A program made the position numbers and the translations under genes. The notes beneath the pieces are model-generated. The model saw nothing but the letters and a program-made list of their open reading frames with translations. It was not told the origin of the DNA and did no database searches. From Pseudaminobacter soli (ex Li et al. 2025) (GTDB lineage Bacteria; Pseudomonadota; Alphaproteobacteria; Rhizobiales; Rhizobiaceae), in contig NZ_JARXVF010000004.1 of the NCBI RefSeq assembly GCF_029892515.1, forward strand, positions 1 to 64,000: a DNA stretch of 64,000 bases. The letters are read 5' to 3'. Positions 35,729 to 44,795 of this stretch are shown one piece after another; the first letter of the stretch is position 1, and each line of letters opens with the position of its first letter.

Positions 35729-36463
35729 ATGAAGCTTCTGCTGCCGCTACTTTTGGCCTTTGTCGGTTGCGGCATGTCGAGTGCATCGGCCGCCTGCCTC
35801 GAAATCTCGGAAGATCAGCAGCTCGAGGTAACGGGCGATCTCTCCCGCCCAACCTTTGCTGGTCCGCCGAACTACACGGATGTCCGCCAAGGAGATGCGC
35901 CCGAGCCAGCCTACATTCTGAAGCTGCACACACCGATCTGCGTTACGGGGGACGAATTTCTCGGAGACAATGCCAACGTCGATCGCATTCATCTCATCGA
36001 TGACGGCAAGGTCCTGCGCCAATGGCTCGGCAAGTCCGTAAGCATTGTCGGAAAGAACATGTTTGGCGGTCACACTGGACATCACCATGCTCCCCTCCTC
36101 ATGACTGTAGTCACGGCCGCAGCCCCCTCAAACCCCGTCGACCCATCCGTCGCCATGACCACGGTCGAGGCCTTTTACTACGCTCTCGAGATCGGCGATG
36201 GCGCATCGGCTGCCATGAACATCGTTCCCGAGAAGCGCGGCAAGGGCCCACTGTCTGCCAAGGCTCTATCCGCTTTCTACGGCACGCTGAAACGGCCGCT
36301 TGCGCTATTAAACGTCGCCCAACTCGCCCCAAACCAGTTTCGGGCGCGTCACACCTTTGAGAGCCATAACGGAAAGGTTTGCGACGGCTCATCGGTGGTG
36401 ACCACCAGAGAGGAAGGCGATCTCAACTTGATCGATCGAATCCGCGCCGAGAACGGTTGTTAG
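35729..36463 (+). CDS. Exported DUF4431-domain protein
   Basis: A 244-residue protein with a clear signal peptide (residues 1-21, KLLLPLLLAFVGCGMSSASA). The first 120 residues match the DUF4431 pattern (LEVTGDLSRPTFAGPPNY, ending near FGGHTGHHHAPLLMTV). The second part (about 135-244) is a separate globular region that resembles NTF2-like sequences (TTVEAFYYALEIGDGASAA). Function is unknown. The ATG at 35729 is chosen because the signal peptide begins there. The Nudix gene follows after only 7 bases, suggesting one transcript. Confidence 0.72.
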   Translation: MKLLLPLLLAFVGCGMSSASAACLEISEDQQLEVTGDLSRPTFAGPPNYTDVRQGDAPEPAYILKLHTPICVTGDEFLGDNANVDRIHLIDDGKVLRQWLGKSVSIVGKNMFGGHTGHHHAPLLMTVVTAAAPSNPVDPSVAMTTVEAFYYALEIGDGASAAMNIVPEKRGKGPLSAKALSAFYGTLKRPLALLNVAQLAPNQFRARHTFESHNGKVCDGSSVVTTREEGDLNLIDRIRAENGC

Positions 36464-36470
36464 CGGCAAA

Positions 36471-37226
36471 ATGTTGACAACAGCCAAGCCTCATGAACGT
36501 GACGGCGGCCCGGGTCCAGCCTCGGCCCCGATCTATCACCACCCGCGCCTGGGCGAAAAGGGCGAGCAGGTCCATGTCAAAAATCCAAGCCAAGCATCGG
36601 CACCCAGTACCTGGCACAACCCTGATGCCGTCGCCACGTTCGTGCCTGACGGAGACGCGCCGCTGTCGCTGCATGGCGTGCCTTTCCTGGCGTGGCGAGA
36701 CCATCCACGCACTAACGAGGGTTGGGGACACGTCGACGGCGTGAACGAGGACTTGCACGAACCACCCTTTCACCCTCCCCGGGGTAAGAAGGCCGCCAGC
36801 GGCGTGGTCGTGGAAGAACCGGACGGCCGCGTTTGGCTGATTGCGCCGACGAACCAGTTCGGCGGATATAAGGCCAGTTTCCCCAAGGGTACGGCCGAGC
36901 CCGCGCTGTCGCTGCAGGCCAACGCCATCAAGGAATGCTTCGAAGAGGCGGGCCTGCAAGTCGAGATCACCGGTTTCGTCGGTGACTTCGCCCGCACGAC
37001 CTCAGTTGCCAGGCTCTATCGTGGCCGCCGTGTTGGCGGCACACCAACGGCAATGGGCTGGGAAAGCCAGGCGGTCCACCTCGTGCCGAAAGGCCATCTG
37101 TACGAATACTTGAACATGTGGAGCGACCACAAGGTCGCGGAAATTATTGGTGCAGGTCCATCTCCGGATGTACAGAAAGGCCCTAAAATTCAACTTAGTG
37201 AGTGCCCTGCCGAGGTTCGCAAGTGA
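36471..37226 (+). CDS. Nudix hydrolase
   Basis: A 251-residue protein. After a 100-residue leader domain comes a Nudix core: ASGVVVEEPDGRVWLIAP and the Nudix box GTAEPALSLQANAIKECFEEAG. The box keeps the KECFEEAGL (REUXEEXGU) metal-binding part, but the consensus Glu seven residues before it is Leu. Nudix enzymes hydrolyse nucleoside diphosphates linked to another group; the substrate is unknown. I associate this long-leader type with plasmids and islands. Its stop overlaps the next start (GTGA). No strong ribosome site precedes the start. Confidence 0.8.
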   Translation: MLTTAKPHERDGGPGPASAPIYHHPRLGEKGEQVHVKNPSQASAPSTWHNPDAVATFVPDGDAPLSLHGVPFLAWRDHPRTNEGWGHVDGVNEDLHEPPFHPPRGKKAASGVVVEEPDGRVWLIAPTNQFGGYKASFPKGTAEPALSLQANAIKECFEEAGLQVEITGFVGDFARTTSVARLYRGRRVGGTPTAMGWESQAVHLVPKGHLYEYLNMWSDHKVAEIIGAGPSPDVQKGPKIQLSECPAEVRK

Positions 37227-37477
37227 AGGCGCACATCGAACGCATCCGAGCCAACCTGGGAGACCTGGGGGCGCTCGCCGACAAGACCGAGAAGGCCGAA
37301 CGCGCGATCCTGCAGCGGGCCGAGGCCCGGCTTGCCGAGGTATCCAGCCTGATCGAGTGTGCCAGGCCCGGGGTTGAAGCGGCAGACGACGCCGGCCAGC
37401 AGCGCTATCTCGATTTGGTGGCTGAGCGGGGCCTGCTGCAAACCGTCATTGCGAAGGCCAAGCAGGCCCTGGCATGA
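37223..37477 (+). CDS. Small alpha-helical protein coupled to the Nudix gene
   Basis: An 84-residue, charged, all-helical protein (LGDLGALADKTEKAERAILQ, then a run ending RGLLQTVIAKAKQALA) that could form a coiled coil. Its GTG start overlaps the Nudix stop by four bases, so the two are translated together, and a strong terminator follows 26 bases after its stop. No family is recognised. The tight linkage suggests that it works with, or regulates, the Nudix protein. Confidence 0.65.
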   Translation: MKAHIERIRANLGDLGALADKTEKAERAILQRAEARLAEVSSLIECARPGVEAADDAGQQRYLDLVAERGLLQTVIAKAKQALA

Positions 37478-37503
37478 TCAGCCCGCTGTCGCAGGCGCTT
37501 TGA

Positions 37504-37525
37504 CCGCTCCTCGGAGCGGTTTTTT
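37504..37525 (+). terminator. Rho-independent terminator after the Nudix unit
   Basis: CCGCTCC-TC-GGAGCGG (37504-37519) forms a 7-bp stem with a tight loop and is followed at once by TTTTTT. This is a textbook intrinsic terminator ending the DUF4431-Nudix-small protein transcript. Confidence 0.88.
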
Positions 37526-37914
37526 ATGCCTGCTATCGCAGCCCAGATCGTCGTGACGCCACAATTGGTGCATGAACGATGGCGCGACCACGACCTCCGG
37601 CTGGTCACCCGCGATGTCTGGTTCCGGGCGGAAGGAAAATTTGCAGCTATGGCCCATGCGCCGCGCATTTCCGCCCGGCAGCCCTGGGGCCGTGTATGGA
37701 CCGTCCGGTTTCTGCTGAGCGTGTCTTAAAACCAGACCGTCATCGGCCCCACGCTGCTGAGCTCTCCTTCCAGCCGTTTGATGCAACGGCTGGGGTCTCG
37801 GAAGAGGCAACTGGTTTAGCTATCTACGACGATCTGCTTTGACGAGATGCCGAAAATGGGCGCAAATCGGGGCTTCGCCGACGGGCGCTCATGCAGGGGC
37901 TGGCGTCCATGCTG
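37526..37914. other. Gene-free stretch between terminator and phzF-like gene
   Basis: These 389 bases hold overlapping short frames on both strands. A 67-codon plus-strand frame begins inside the terminator tail with no ribosome site. I support no gene here. Confidence 0.4.
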
Positions 37915-38772
37915 CTATTCGACGCTGTAGATGCCTTGCAATCGTCCCACAACATGCGTGCGGGCCTCGCCACCGATCCAGACCTGACCGGCTTCATCAC
38001 GGCTCGCACGGACACGGCCCGCGCGGCCGAGGCGGGTGCCTTGGGCTGCAACGTAATCCGCAGTTGTCACGCCGGCCGCGAACAGCCATTGGGCCAGCGA
38101 GGCATTGAGGCTGCCGGTGACGGGATCTTCCACGATCGTTCCCAGATGGTCGCTGAAGAAAGCGCGGACCTCGAACGCGGCATCACCGCCGGGAGCATGC
38201 GGACCGATGACGCCGATGTCGATCCGCCGGGGCCAGCTTCGTGAAGGCCTGAGTGCCAAAACCCTCTCCGCCGATGCCAACCTGACACCGAGCCATCCCG
38301 GTCCATTGTCGATCCAGGCTGCATCGACGATTTCATGCCCGTCGATGCCCAGGAACTGCTGCGCCTCGGCCAGTTCGTCGGACGACGGCGGGCCGGAACG
38401 TAGAAGAGGCGGAGCCGCGAAGGCGCACCGGCCCTGATTGCGCCTGATGCTGACCAGACCCGCTCCGCATTCCTGGACGATCTCCGCTCCGCATTTCGGA
38501 GCACCGCCGACTTCGAGCCAGACGTGACAGGTGCCGAGCGTCGGATGCCCGGCGAACGGCATCTCTCGTTCCAACGTGAAGATCCTGACGCGATAGTCTG
38601 CTGCGGGCTGCGTCGGCGGCAACAGGAAGGTCGTTTCCGAGAGATTGAACCAACGCGTGAGGCGCAGCATGTCGTCGGTCGCCAGATCGCCGGCGTCGAC
38701 GACCACGGCCAGAGGATTGCCGGATATGGCCTCCGAGCCGAACACATCGACCATGTAAACCGAAGCACTCAT
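37915..38772 (-). CDS. PhzF-family isomerase-like protein
   Basis: A 285-residue protein of the PhzF/diaminopimelate-epimerase-like fold. It has VDVFGSEAISGNPLAVVVD, the conserved Glu46 in NLSETTFLL, FAGHPTLGT, and EDPVTGSLNASLAQWL in the second half. PhzF itself isomerises dihydro-hydroxyanthranilate in phenazine synthesis, but most homologues lie outside phenazine clusters, as here, and their reactions are unknown. It is last in a three-gene minus-strand operon with VOC and LysE genes. Confidence 0.85.
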   Translation of the reverse strand: MSASVYMVDVFGSEAISGNPLAVVVDAGDLATDDMLRLTRWFNLSETTFLLPPTQPAADYRVRIFTLEREMPFAGHPTLGTCHVWLEVGGAPKCGAEIVQECGAGLVSIRRNQGRCAFAAPPLLRSGPPSSDELAEAQQFLGIDGHEIVDAAWIDNGPGWLGVRLASAERVLALRPSRSWPRRIDIGVIGPHAPGGDAAFEVRAFFSDHLGTIVEDPVTGSLNASLAQWLFAAGVTTADYVAAQGTRLGRAGRVRASRDEAGQVWIGGEARTHVVGRLQGIYSVE

Positions 38773-38778
38773 GAGTTG

Positions 38779-39396
38779 TCACCTCCCCGCAGCGATCAGT
38801 TTCAGGCCGGCGACGGCGAACAAGGCACACAGACCGCCCTCGATCCATCGCCGCAGCCGCCCGTAGAGCGCAACCATCGGCGCGGTAGAGAAAATCACCG
38901 CGTAGCCGCCGAAGACGAGAATGCCGAGCAGCGCGCAGCCGCCAATGATTGCCGGCAGGACGCCGGACGGAGCATCCTGCCGAAGGCCCAGCGACATGAT
39001 CGCGATCCATGCAAGGACTGCCTTTGGATTGCCGATGTGCATGAGAACGCCCTGGCGATAGGGCGGCGTCGGCAGGCCGGCCATCGCGCCCGTCATGTCG
39101 GACACTGGCCTCCTAGCGGACCGCCCGGCGCGAAACGCCAGATAGAGCAGATAGACGCCCCCCAGAATCTTGACGACGGAGAGAGCTTCCGCATAGGCCG
39201 CCAGCACCGCGGAAATGCCCGTCGCCGCGAGAATCGCCCAGAAGAGCGAGCCGGTGATAACGCCGGACGCAAGAACAAGCGCCGGAACGCGGCCATCGCG
39301 CATCGCGGTCGCCATGATCGCCATGTTACTCGGTCCCGGACTGGCCGTTGCGACGAGATAAGTGCCGTAGACGAGTGCGATCTGGCTGGCGATCAC
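38779..39396 (-). CDS. LysE-family translocator (amino acid exporter-like)
   Basis: A 205-residue membrane protein with about six hydrophobic segments and the LysE/RhtB start pattern (YLVATASPGPSNMAIM and GVITGSLFWAILAATG). These proteins export basic or neutral amino acids such as lysine, homoserine, threonine or cysteine metabolites. The GTG start overlaps the VOC stop (GTGA), and the PhzF gene follows after six bases. The divergent PLP-containing regulator suggests that an amino-acid or vitamin B6 signal is involved. Confidence 0.85.
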   Translation of the reverse strand: MIASQIALVYGTYLVATASPGPSNMAIMATAMRDGRVPALVLASGVITGSLFWAILAATGISAVLAAYAEALSVVKILGGVYLLYLAFRAGRSARRPVSDMTGAMAGLPTPPYRQGVLMHIGNPKAVLAWIAIMSLGLRQDAPSGVLPAIIGGCALLGILVFGGYAVIFSTAPMVALYGRLRRWIEGGLCALFAVAGLKLIAAGR

Positions 39397-39833
39397 GGGG
39401 CATTCTCCTGAAGCGGCTTTGGTTCCGCATAGGGATGAAGATCGCCACGATGGACGATGTGGATCTTGTTTCCGTCGGGGTCGCGCAAATAGGCGCCGAA
39501 GTAGCCGTCGCCGTAGTGTGGGCGCTCGCCGGGCGCTCCTTCATCCGTACCACCGCTCGCCAGCCCTGCTGACCAGGCCGCTTGGACTGTCTCATCGGAG
39601 GCGGCGAGAAACGCGATCATGCTGCCGTTGCCGGCCGTCGCCGGCTGACCATTGCGCGGAATATAGACATAGAAGCGTGGCAGCGGCGCGTGGCTTGAAA
39701 CCCAGCAGAGCGCCGGAGGCCCACCGTCTGGCGTGACGACGCGCTGCCCCAATCCCAGCGGAGCGAGCACCGCGTTATAGAAGCGAGCGGCTCGCTCAAG
39801 ATCGTGCGTTCCCACCGTGACGTGGCTGAGCAT
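39393..39833 (-). CDS. VOC-family glyoxalase/dioxygenase-like protein
   Basis: A 146-residue single VOC module (SHVTVGTHDLERAARFYNAVL, YFGAYLRDPDGNKIHIVHRG). The N-terminal His and the C-terminal positions could bind a metal. It is first in the VOC-LysE-PhzF operon and is divergent from the PdxR/MocR-like regulator over a 126-base control region. The substrate is unknown. Confidence 0.78.
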   Translation of the reverse strand: MLSHVTVGTHDLERAARFYNAVLAPLGLGQRVVTPDGGPPALCWVSSHAPLPRFYVYIPRNGQPATAGNGSMIAFLAASDETVQAAWSAGLASGGTDEGAPGERPHYGDGYFGAYLRDPDGNKIHIVHRGDLHPYAEPKPLQENAP

Positions 39834-39905
39834 CGGGCCTCACACGCCAGCCACCCCGGACCGGCACTCCGAAATTATTGAAACTTGGGAAGACGATAAA
39901 CTATG

Positions 39906-39944
39906 ATACACTTCTGTTAATATGAAATAGTGTCACGATACACT
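39906..39944. promoter_or_regulatory. Repeated ATACACT/AGTGT operator upstream of the PdxR-like gene
   Basis: ATACACT occurs at 39906-39912 and again at 39938-39944, 32 bases apart (about three helical turns). The inverted half-site AGTGT at 39929-39933 pairs with the second copy as AGTGT-N6-ACACT. Mixed direct and inverted repeats fit what is known for MocR/PdxR-type regulators. Binding is inferred. Confidence 0.5.
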
Positions 39945-39959
39945 TTTGGAGACGTAACA

Positions 39960-41324
39960 ATGCGCCTGCAGTCCCCGTGGACGCCGCGCCTGGCGGACAT
40001 TGAGGCGAGCACCGCCGAGCGGCTGGTGCTGGGGATGGCGGACGACATCGTCGAAGGGCGCTTGAAGGGTGGCGACCGTCTACCGGCCCATCGTGATCTC
40101 GCCTGGAAGCTGGGTATCGGTCTCGGCACCGTCACCAAAGCCTACGCCGCGTTGGAGCGGCGCGGTCTGACGCGCAGCGTCAAAGGGCGTGGAACCTTCG
40201 TGGCAATCCGTCAGGCCCATGAGCGGCGACAGATCGACCTGTCGTCAAACACGCCGCCAACCATGCTGACCGAACGCCTTCTAGCGCGGACTCTCGCTGG
40301 GATCGCCAAGAAGATCGATCCGGCTCAGCTCAATCTCTACGCGCCTCCCGCCGGTCATCTCGAGCACCGCCGCCTGCTGGCGCGTTGGCTTGAGACGCTG
40401 GGTGTGCCGGCCGATCCTTCCCATCTGGTCCTGACCGGCAACGCCCGCCAAGCCATCGCACTGGCGTTCGATCTTGTCTGCAACCGGCAAGGAGTGATCC
40501 TGACCGAGAGGTTGACCTATCCCGGCGCGATCGCGCTGGCTCGGCGCAAAGGGTTGCGGATGCGCGGTGTCGAAATCGACGCAGAGGGCATGGTTCCCGA
40601 AGCGCTGGCCGCCGCCCTCGCCCAAGAGACGGCCGCCAGCAAGGCCGTCTACCTCACGCCGACGCTTCACAATCCAACCACGGCGACGATGGGGCTCGCG
40701 CGTCGACAGAGGATCGTCGCGATCTGCCGTAGAGCTGGTGCCCACATCGTCGAAGACGGCGTCTATGCCTTCACGTCGACAGCCTTGCCGCCGCTGGCGG
40801 CCTTGGCGCCTGACATCACTGTGCACGTCAACGGGCTGTCGAAATCGCTCGGCCCGGGACTGAGGATCGGGGTGTTAGCGCTTCCGGCAGGAATGATGGA
40901 TGCGGCTGAAGGAATTGTACGGGATATGCCGATGGAGCCATCGCCGCTTTCGTGCGCAGTCGTGGAAGAGTGGATGGCGAGCGGCGTCATCGCATCGGTT
41001 CAAAAGGATCTTGGTCATGAAACGCGACGCCGGTCGCGTCTGGCCAGCTCACTTCTCGGCAAGAGCGGACTCGTCATCGATCCTGCCGCCTGCCACGCTT
41101 GGTTGCAGGCGCCGCGCGGGATTGCTGATCGCCTCGCCTTGGCCGCCGCCGCCGTGGGCATCAAGGTCACGCAACCAGAATCCGTGATGGCGGAGCGCGA
41201 GGATCGGATGACCGGCATTCGCCTTTGCCTCGGTGGTCCGTCCTTTGAGGAACTGACCGCAGCTTTGAGCATGTTCGCTGAGTTGTTGAAGAACACTCGC
41301 AACACTGCCGTCGAGCATCAGTAG
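39960..41324 (+). CDS. MocR/PdxR-like regulator (GntR helix-turn-helix fused to aminotransferase domain)
   Basis: A 454-residue fusion. The N-terminal GntR winged helix (DRLPAHRDLAWKLGIGLGTVTKAYAALERRG) is joined to a fold-type I aminotransferase domain with the PLP lysine in VNGLSKSLGPGLRIG. Such proteins use PLP or an amino-acid adduct as a signal and often control B6, GABA, taurine or exporter genes. The start has GGAGAC eight bases upstream. It is divergent from the VOC-LysE-PhzF operon, likely its target. An IS6-type remnant begins just after its stop. Confidence 0.88.
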   Translation: MRLQSPWTPRLADIEASTAERLVLGMADDIVEGRLKGGDRLPAHRDLAWKLGIGLGTVTKAYAALERRGLTRSVKGRGTFVAIRQAHERRQIDLSSNTPPTMLTERLLARTLAGIAKKIDPAQLNLYAPPAGHLEHRRLLARWLETLGVPADPSHLVLTGNARQAIALAFDLVCNRQGVILTERLTYPGAIALARRKGLRMRGVEIDAEGMVPEALAAALAQETAASKAVYLTPTLHNPTTATMGLARRQRIVAICRRAGAHIVEDGVYAFTSTALPPLAALAPDITVHVNGLSKSLGPGLRIGVLALPAGMMDAAEGIVRDMPMEPSPLSCAVVEEWMASGVIASVQKDLGHETRRRSRLASSLLGKSGLVIDPAACHAWLQAPRGIADRLALAAAAVGIKVTQPESVMAEREDRMTGIRLCLGGPSFEELTAALSMFAELLKNTRNTAVEHQ

Positions 41325-41349
41325 TCGTGAAGGCATAGCACGATGGCGC

Positions 41350-41838
41350 TGGTGGCATGTCGACGAAACCTACATCAAGGTCCGAGGTCGCGGATGTATC
41401 TGTACCGGGGCGTCGACAGTGCCGGCGATACGATCGAGTTTTTCTTCAGCGAGCATCGTGATCTGTTGGCTGCCAAACGCTTCATCCGTAAGGCATTGAA
41501 ACATCATGGCCGGCCGGACCGCATTGTCATCGACGGCAGCCGACCAATCACGAAGCAATAATTGCCTCCGATGCCGAGAGCCGACCGCGAAATCGGTCAC
41601 AAAAACCATTGACGCCGATCCGCATTCGCAAGAGCCAGTATCTCAATTACCGAATTGAGCAGGATCACCGCGCGTCAAACGCCGGATCCGATCCATGCTC
41701 GGCCTCAAGGCGATAGCCGCGGCCGAGGTCATCCTCTCTGGTATCGAGATGATCCACATGATGCGCAATCGACAGGCGAGGTACGCCTATAGTCCGGCAC
41801 TTTCACTCACTGAACAGTTCGAAATCCTTGCCGCGTGA
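41350..41838 (+). pseudogene. IS6-family transposase remnant
   Basis: Pieces of an IS6/IS26-type transposase appear in order but in different frames: WWHVDETYIKVRGR, then MYLYRGVDSAGDTIEFFF and HRDLLAAKRFIRKALKHHGR, then PLTPIRIRKSQYLNYRIEQD, and finally IEMIHMMRNRQARYAYSP. The N-terminal zinc-finger and helix-turn-helix part is missing. Several frameshifts make it inactive. It abuts the regulator's 3' end, marking an old insertion. Confidence 0.82.
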
Positions 41839-41947
41839 TGACAACCTGACTGTGAGGTTTCCTACGCCGCTGGTTCGAGTTCGCGACACAACCCATTGGG
41901 TTCGCTCATCGCCACGACGAGCGCCCCATCCGCATCAATGCTTCATA

Positions 41948-42352
41948 TCATGCGGAAGTAACAACGGGCGTTTCGTGCAAGTGCCGCCACAAGAGCGAGC
42001 GATCCTGCGAGATCTCCAGCAGCACGGTCGATCGCCGGACAGTATGGTCGCCCGACGCGTCGACATGTGTTTCCCGATAGGTAACGCAGGCCCCGCCAGG
42101 CCATACGTGGGCAACTTGCATTTCGTCGACAGCAATTCGCAAGCCCGGACGCTTGCCGTGAAGGCGCTCGAACAATTTGCCGACACTCTCTTTGCGGAGT
42201 TCCATGCCTTGGATCGAGATCATGCGAAACTCCGGCGAGAAGCGATTGATCAATCCTGCCAGATGATCCGGCTCTGCATCACCTGTAAACCAGCGTTCGA
42301 TCTCGACATGCGTGTCGATGACTTCACGGAACAACAATTCTGGATCAGTCAC
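41948..42352 (-). CDS. SnoaL/DUF4440-like protein (NTF2-like superfamily)
   Basis: A 134-residue protein with an NTF2-like pattern (ELLFREVIDTHVEIERWFTG, FSPEFRMISIQGMEL, TYRETHVDASGDHTVRRSTVLLEI). It carries a near-terminal WRHLHET segment as in many DUF4440 proteins. It lies downstream of the MFS gene on the same strand (31-base gap) and may be co-transcribed with it. Function unknown. Confidence 0.68.
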   Translation of the reverse strand: MTDPELLFREVIDTHVEIERWFTGDAEPDHLAGLINRFSPEFRMISIQGMELRKESVGKLFERLHGKRPGLRIAVDEMQVAHVWPGGACVTYRETHVDASGDHTVRRSTVLLEISQDRSLLWRHLHETPVVTSA

Positions 42353-42383
42353 CTAGGACTCCTTGTCATGTATGAGGGAAGGG

Positions 42384-43781
42384 TTATGCGCGCTGGGTGG
42401 GCGTCGCCGCTTGCAGCCGCAGCACGATGGGCAGCGGGACGATGATCAGTATTGCCGCGATCACGAAGCAATATTGGTAAGCGGGAGCGTCGCCCGAATT
42501 GCCGCCCATCGCGAGGAAAAAGCCGAGCAAGCCTCCCAGCACGCTCGCGCCAAGCGAGAAGCTGAGCTGACGGTTTATGTTCCACAGTGCACTCGCCTCC
42601 GCGATGCGCTCTGTGCGAACCGAGGTGAACGCTGCCGTCTGTGCCGTGCTGGTGCAAAGACTGGCTCCAAAGCCCATCGCAACAAACGACGCGACCCGGA
42701 CGGAGAGGAGACCAGCGAACGGCGTTGCAAGCAGCAGAACGCCAGCACAGGTCACAGCCATCCCACCGAGAAAGAGCGGGCGCGGACCTCGCGACGCGAA
42801 TAGGCGGCGCGTCAGCATGATCGCGATGAAGGATGCCCCGGCCCATGGGATCATCAGCATCCCTGTCTCGGTAGCAGTCAGGCCTAAACAATCTTGCAGG
42901 TATAGCGACGCAATCAGGTTCACGCCCGTGAAGACGCCTGGCACGCACAGATAGATGATGCTGCCGGTACGGAGCATGGGGTCCGACAGCAATCGCAGAT
43001 CAAGGAGGGGAGCACGCGAGCGCAATGCGTGACGAACATAACCGGTGCTCGCGGCCACAGCCAAAGCCAGAACGATCGCGGCACGCAATCCGCTTCCAGT
43101 TTGACTTATCAGCGTCAGGCCAAGCGGAAGGCAGAACAGTGCGACTGCGCTCAACAGGAAGCCGCGAACATCGAGCGCCGGCTTGTCATCCGTCAATTTA
43201 TCCGACGGCAGCCACCCGAGCGCCAGCGCTGCAATAGCGAGAGCGAGCGGCGCAACGCCAACGAACACCCAGCGCCAGGACACATGATCCGTCGCGACCC
43301 CGCCGATGCCAGGCGAAAGCGCAGGCACCAGCAGCGCAACCATCATCACGATCGCTGTCAGATGGGCGCGGTCTTCCGCCGGGTAGGCGCGGTAGGCCAT
43401 ACCTTGGCCAACCGGCACCAGCAGACCTCCACCGAGCCCCTGCACAAGCCGCCACGCCAGCAGCGCGCCGATCCCCGATGCCACCCCCCCACCGACCCCG
43501 CCGATCCCAACAATGAGCAACGAGGCAATGAACACGCGCCGCTCACCCATCCGGCGCGCAAGCCAGCTCCCGAGCGGGATCGCGACGGTCAGACCAAGCA
43601 TGTAGATCGTCCCGACCCATGCGAGTTCTGTGACCGATGCGTTCAATTCGCGCCGCAACGTCGGCAATGCAGCGTTGAAGATGAACATATTCGCGAGATC
43701 TAGGGCAAAGCCGAGCAGGTACAGGGTGGCAATGCGTGAGCGGGCAGACAAAGGGAAGACTCCTGAAAATGGGCGGCCCAT
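42384..43781 (-). CDS. MFS transporter, DHA2 (EmrB/QacA) type
   Basis: A 465-residue transporter with about 14 hydrophobic segments. It has the motif GSWLARRMGERRVF between helices 2 and 3 and the antiporter-type motif C region LSPGIGGVATDHVSWRWVFVG, both typical of drug:proton antiporters. It is divergent from a LysR gene with an 84-base gap. It probably expels a toxic organic compound. The start may be the listed ATG, or lie a few codons inside. Confidence 0.85.
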   Translation of the reverse strand: MGRPFSGVFPLSARSRIATLYLLGFALDLANMFIFNAALPTLRRELNASVTELAWVGTIYMLGLTVAIPLGSWLARRMGERRVFIASLLIVGIGGVGGGVASGIGALLAWRLVQGLGGGLLVPVGQGMAYRAYPAEDRAHLTAIVMMVALLVPALSPGIGGVATDHVSWRWVFVGVAPLALAIAALALGWLPSDKLTDDKPALDVRGFLLSAVALFCLPLGLTLISQTGSGLRAAIVLALAVAASTGYVRHALRSRAPLLDLRLLSDPMLRTGSIIYLCVPGVFTGVNLIASLYLQDCLGLTATETGMLMIPWAGASFIAIMLTRRLFASRGPRPLFLGGMAVTCAGVLLLATPFAGLLSVRVASFVAMGFGASLCTSTAQTAAFTSVRTERIAEASALWNINRQLSFSLGASVLGGLLGFFLAMGGNSGDAPAYQYCFVIAAILIIVPLPIVLRLQAATPTQRA

Positions 43782-43865
43782 TCGTTACCGGCTTCCCTAA
43801 TGTTCAACTAGACGGTACAGTTCGTCATCATTTGTCGAATTTATTTACCAATTGGAGATGTGCGC

Positions 43866-44795
43866 ATGACGGTGAGCCTGGATCGCCTCACAGTTTTCCG
43901 CGCCGTGGTGGAAACCGGGTCATTCACGGAAGCCGCAAAACGTCTCAACCAGGCACGGGCCGCCGTGAGCTTCAACGTGAAGCAACTCGAATGCGAGCTG
44001 GGCGTCACGCTTCTCCATCGCACCACCCGCAGCCTCGCGCTGACCGATGCCGGAGAACGCTTCTACACGCGATGTGTGCGCATTCTCGCAGAAGCGGACG
44101 ATGCCATCGCAGAGGCGCGGGACGAACAATCCGTTTTGCGCGGCAGCTTGCGTATCACATCGACAGTAGAATATGGCGTCGCCGTCATCGCCCCCGCGCT
44201 CCAGGGGTTCTCCGCAAGCCACCCGGACCTCGACATCCATTTTGAAGCCTATCCGACAAACGTCGATCTCCTGCGGGATCGCTTCGATGTGGCGATCAGG
44301 CTTGGTCGCAATGAACAGTTCCAGAACTCCAGTTATGCCGGCGTCCATCTCGGCAGCTATCAGGTCCGACCGGTCGCTTCACCCGCAGTCGTGGCCTGCC
44401 TTGACCGGGCGCTTGCCGGCTCACCGGACGCACTCGGCGCGCTTCCACACATCGCCCATGCCAGTGTGGATCACGTCAAGAGCTGGACGATGTATGATGG
44501 CGACGGTCGTGAATGCGCGCTTGTGCTGCCTCGCCAGACTCGTCTGGTTGCGAACAACGCATCAGTGGTAAAGGCGCTGGCTATCGCGGGCGCTGGTGTC
44601 GCGCTTTTGCCAGACTGGTTCGTCGCGCCAGAACTCGGCAATGGCTCGTTGGTCGACGCGCTGCCAACCTACCGTTTCCCTCAGCATCACATCTACGCCA
44701 TGCATCTGCCGATGCAGATCGTCACGCAGAAGATTCGTGTCTGGCTCAAGTTTCTCAAGGAGTATGTTCGCCGGGAATTTCCCGACGCGCCATGA
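43866..44795 (+). CDS. LysR-family transcriptional regulator
   Basis: A 309-residue regulator. It has an N-terminal helix-turn-helix (LDRLTVFRAVVETGSFTEAAKRLNQARAAVSFNVKQLE in outline) and an effector domain. The ATG at 43866 follows GGAG by eight bases. It is divergent from the DHA2 efflux gene and is its likely controller. Its stop overlaps the start of the GrpB-like fragment. Confidence 0.9.
   Translation: MTVSLDRLTVFRAVVETGSFTEAAKRLNQARAAVSFNVKQLECELGVTLLHRTTRSLALTDAGERFYTRCVRILAEADDAIAEARDEQSVLRGSLRITSTVEYGVAVIAPALQGFSASHPDLDIHFEAYPTNVDLLRDRFDVAIRLGRNEQFQNSSYAGVHLGSYQVRPVASPAVVACLDRALAGSPDALGALPHIAHASVDHVKSWTMYDGDGRECALVLPRQTRLVANNASVVKALAIAGAGVALLPDWFVAPELGNGSLVDALPTYRFPQHHIYAMHLPMQIVTQKIRVWLKFLKEYVRREFPDAP

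Noticed and set aside
37526-37729. A 67-codon plus-strand frame after the Nudix terminator
   Set aside because: Its ATG lies in the terminator tail with no ribosome site, and no family is recognised.
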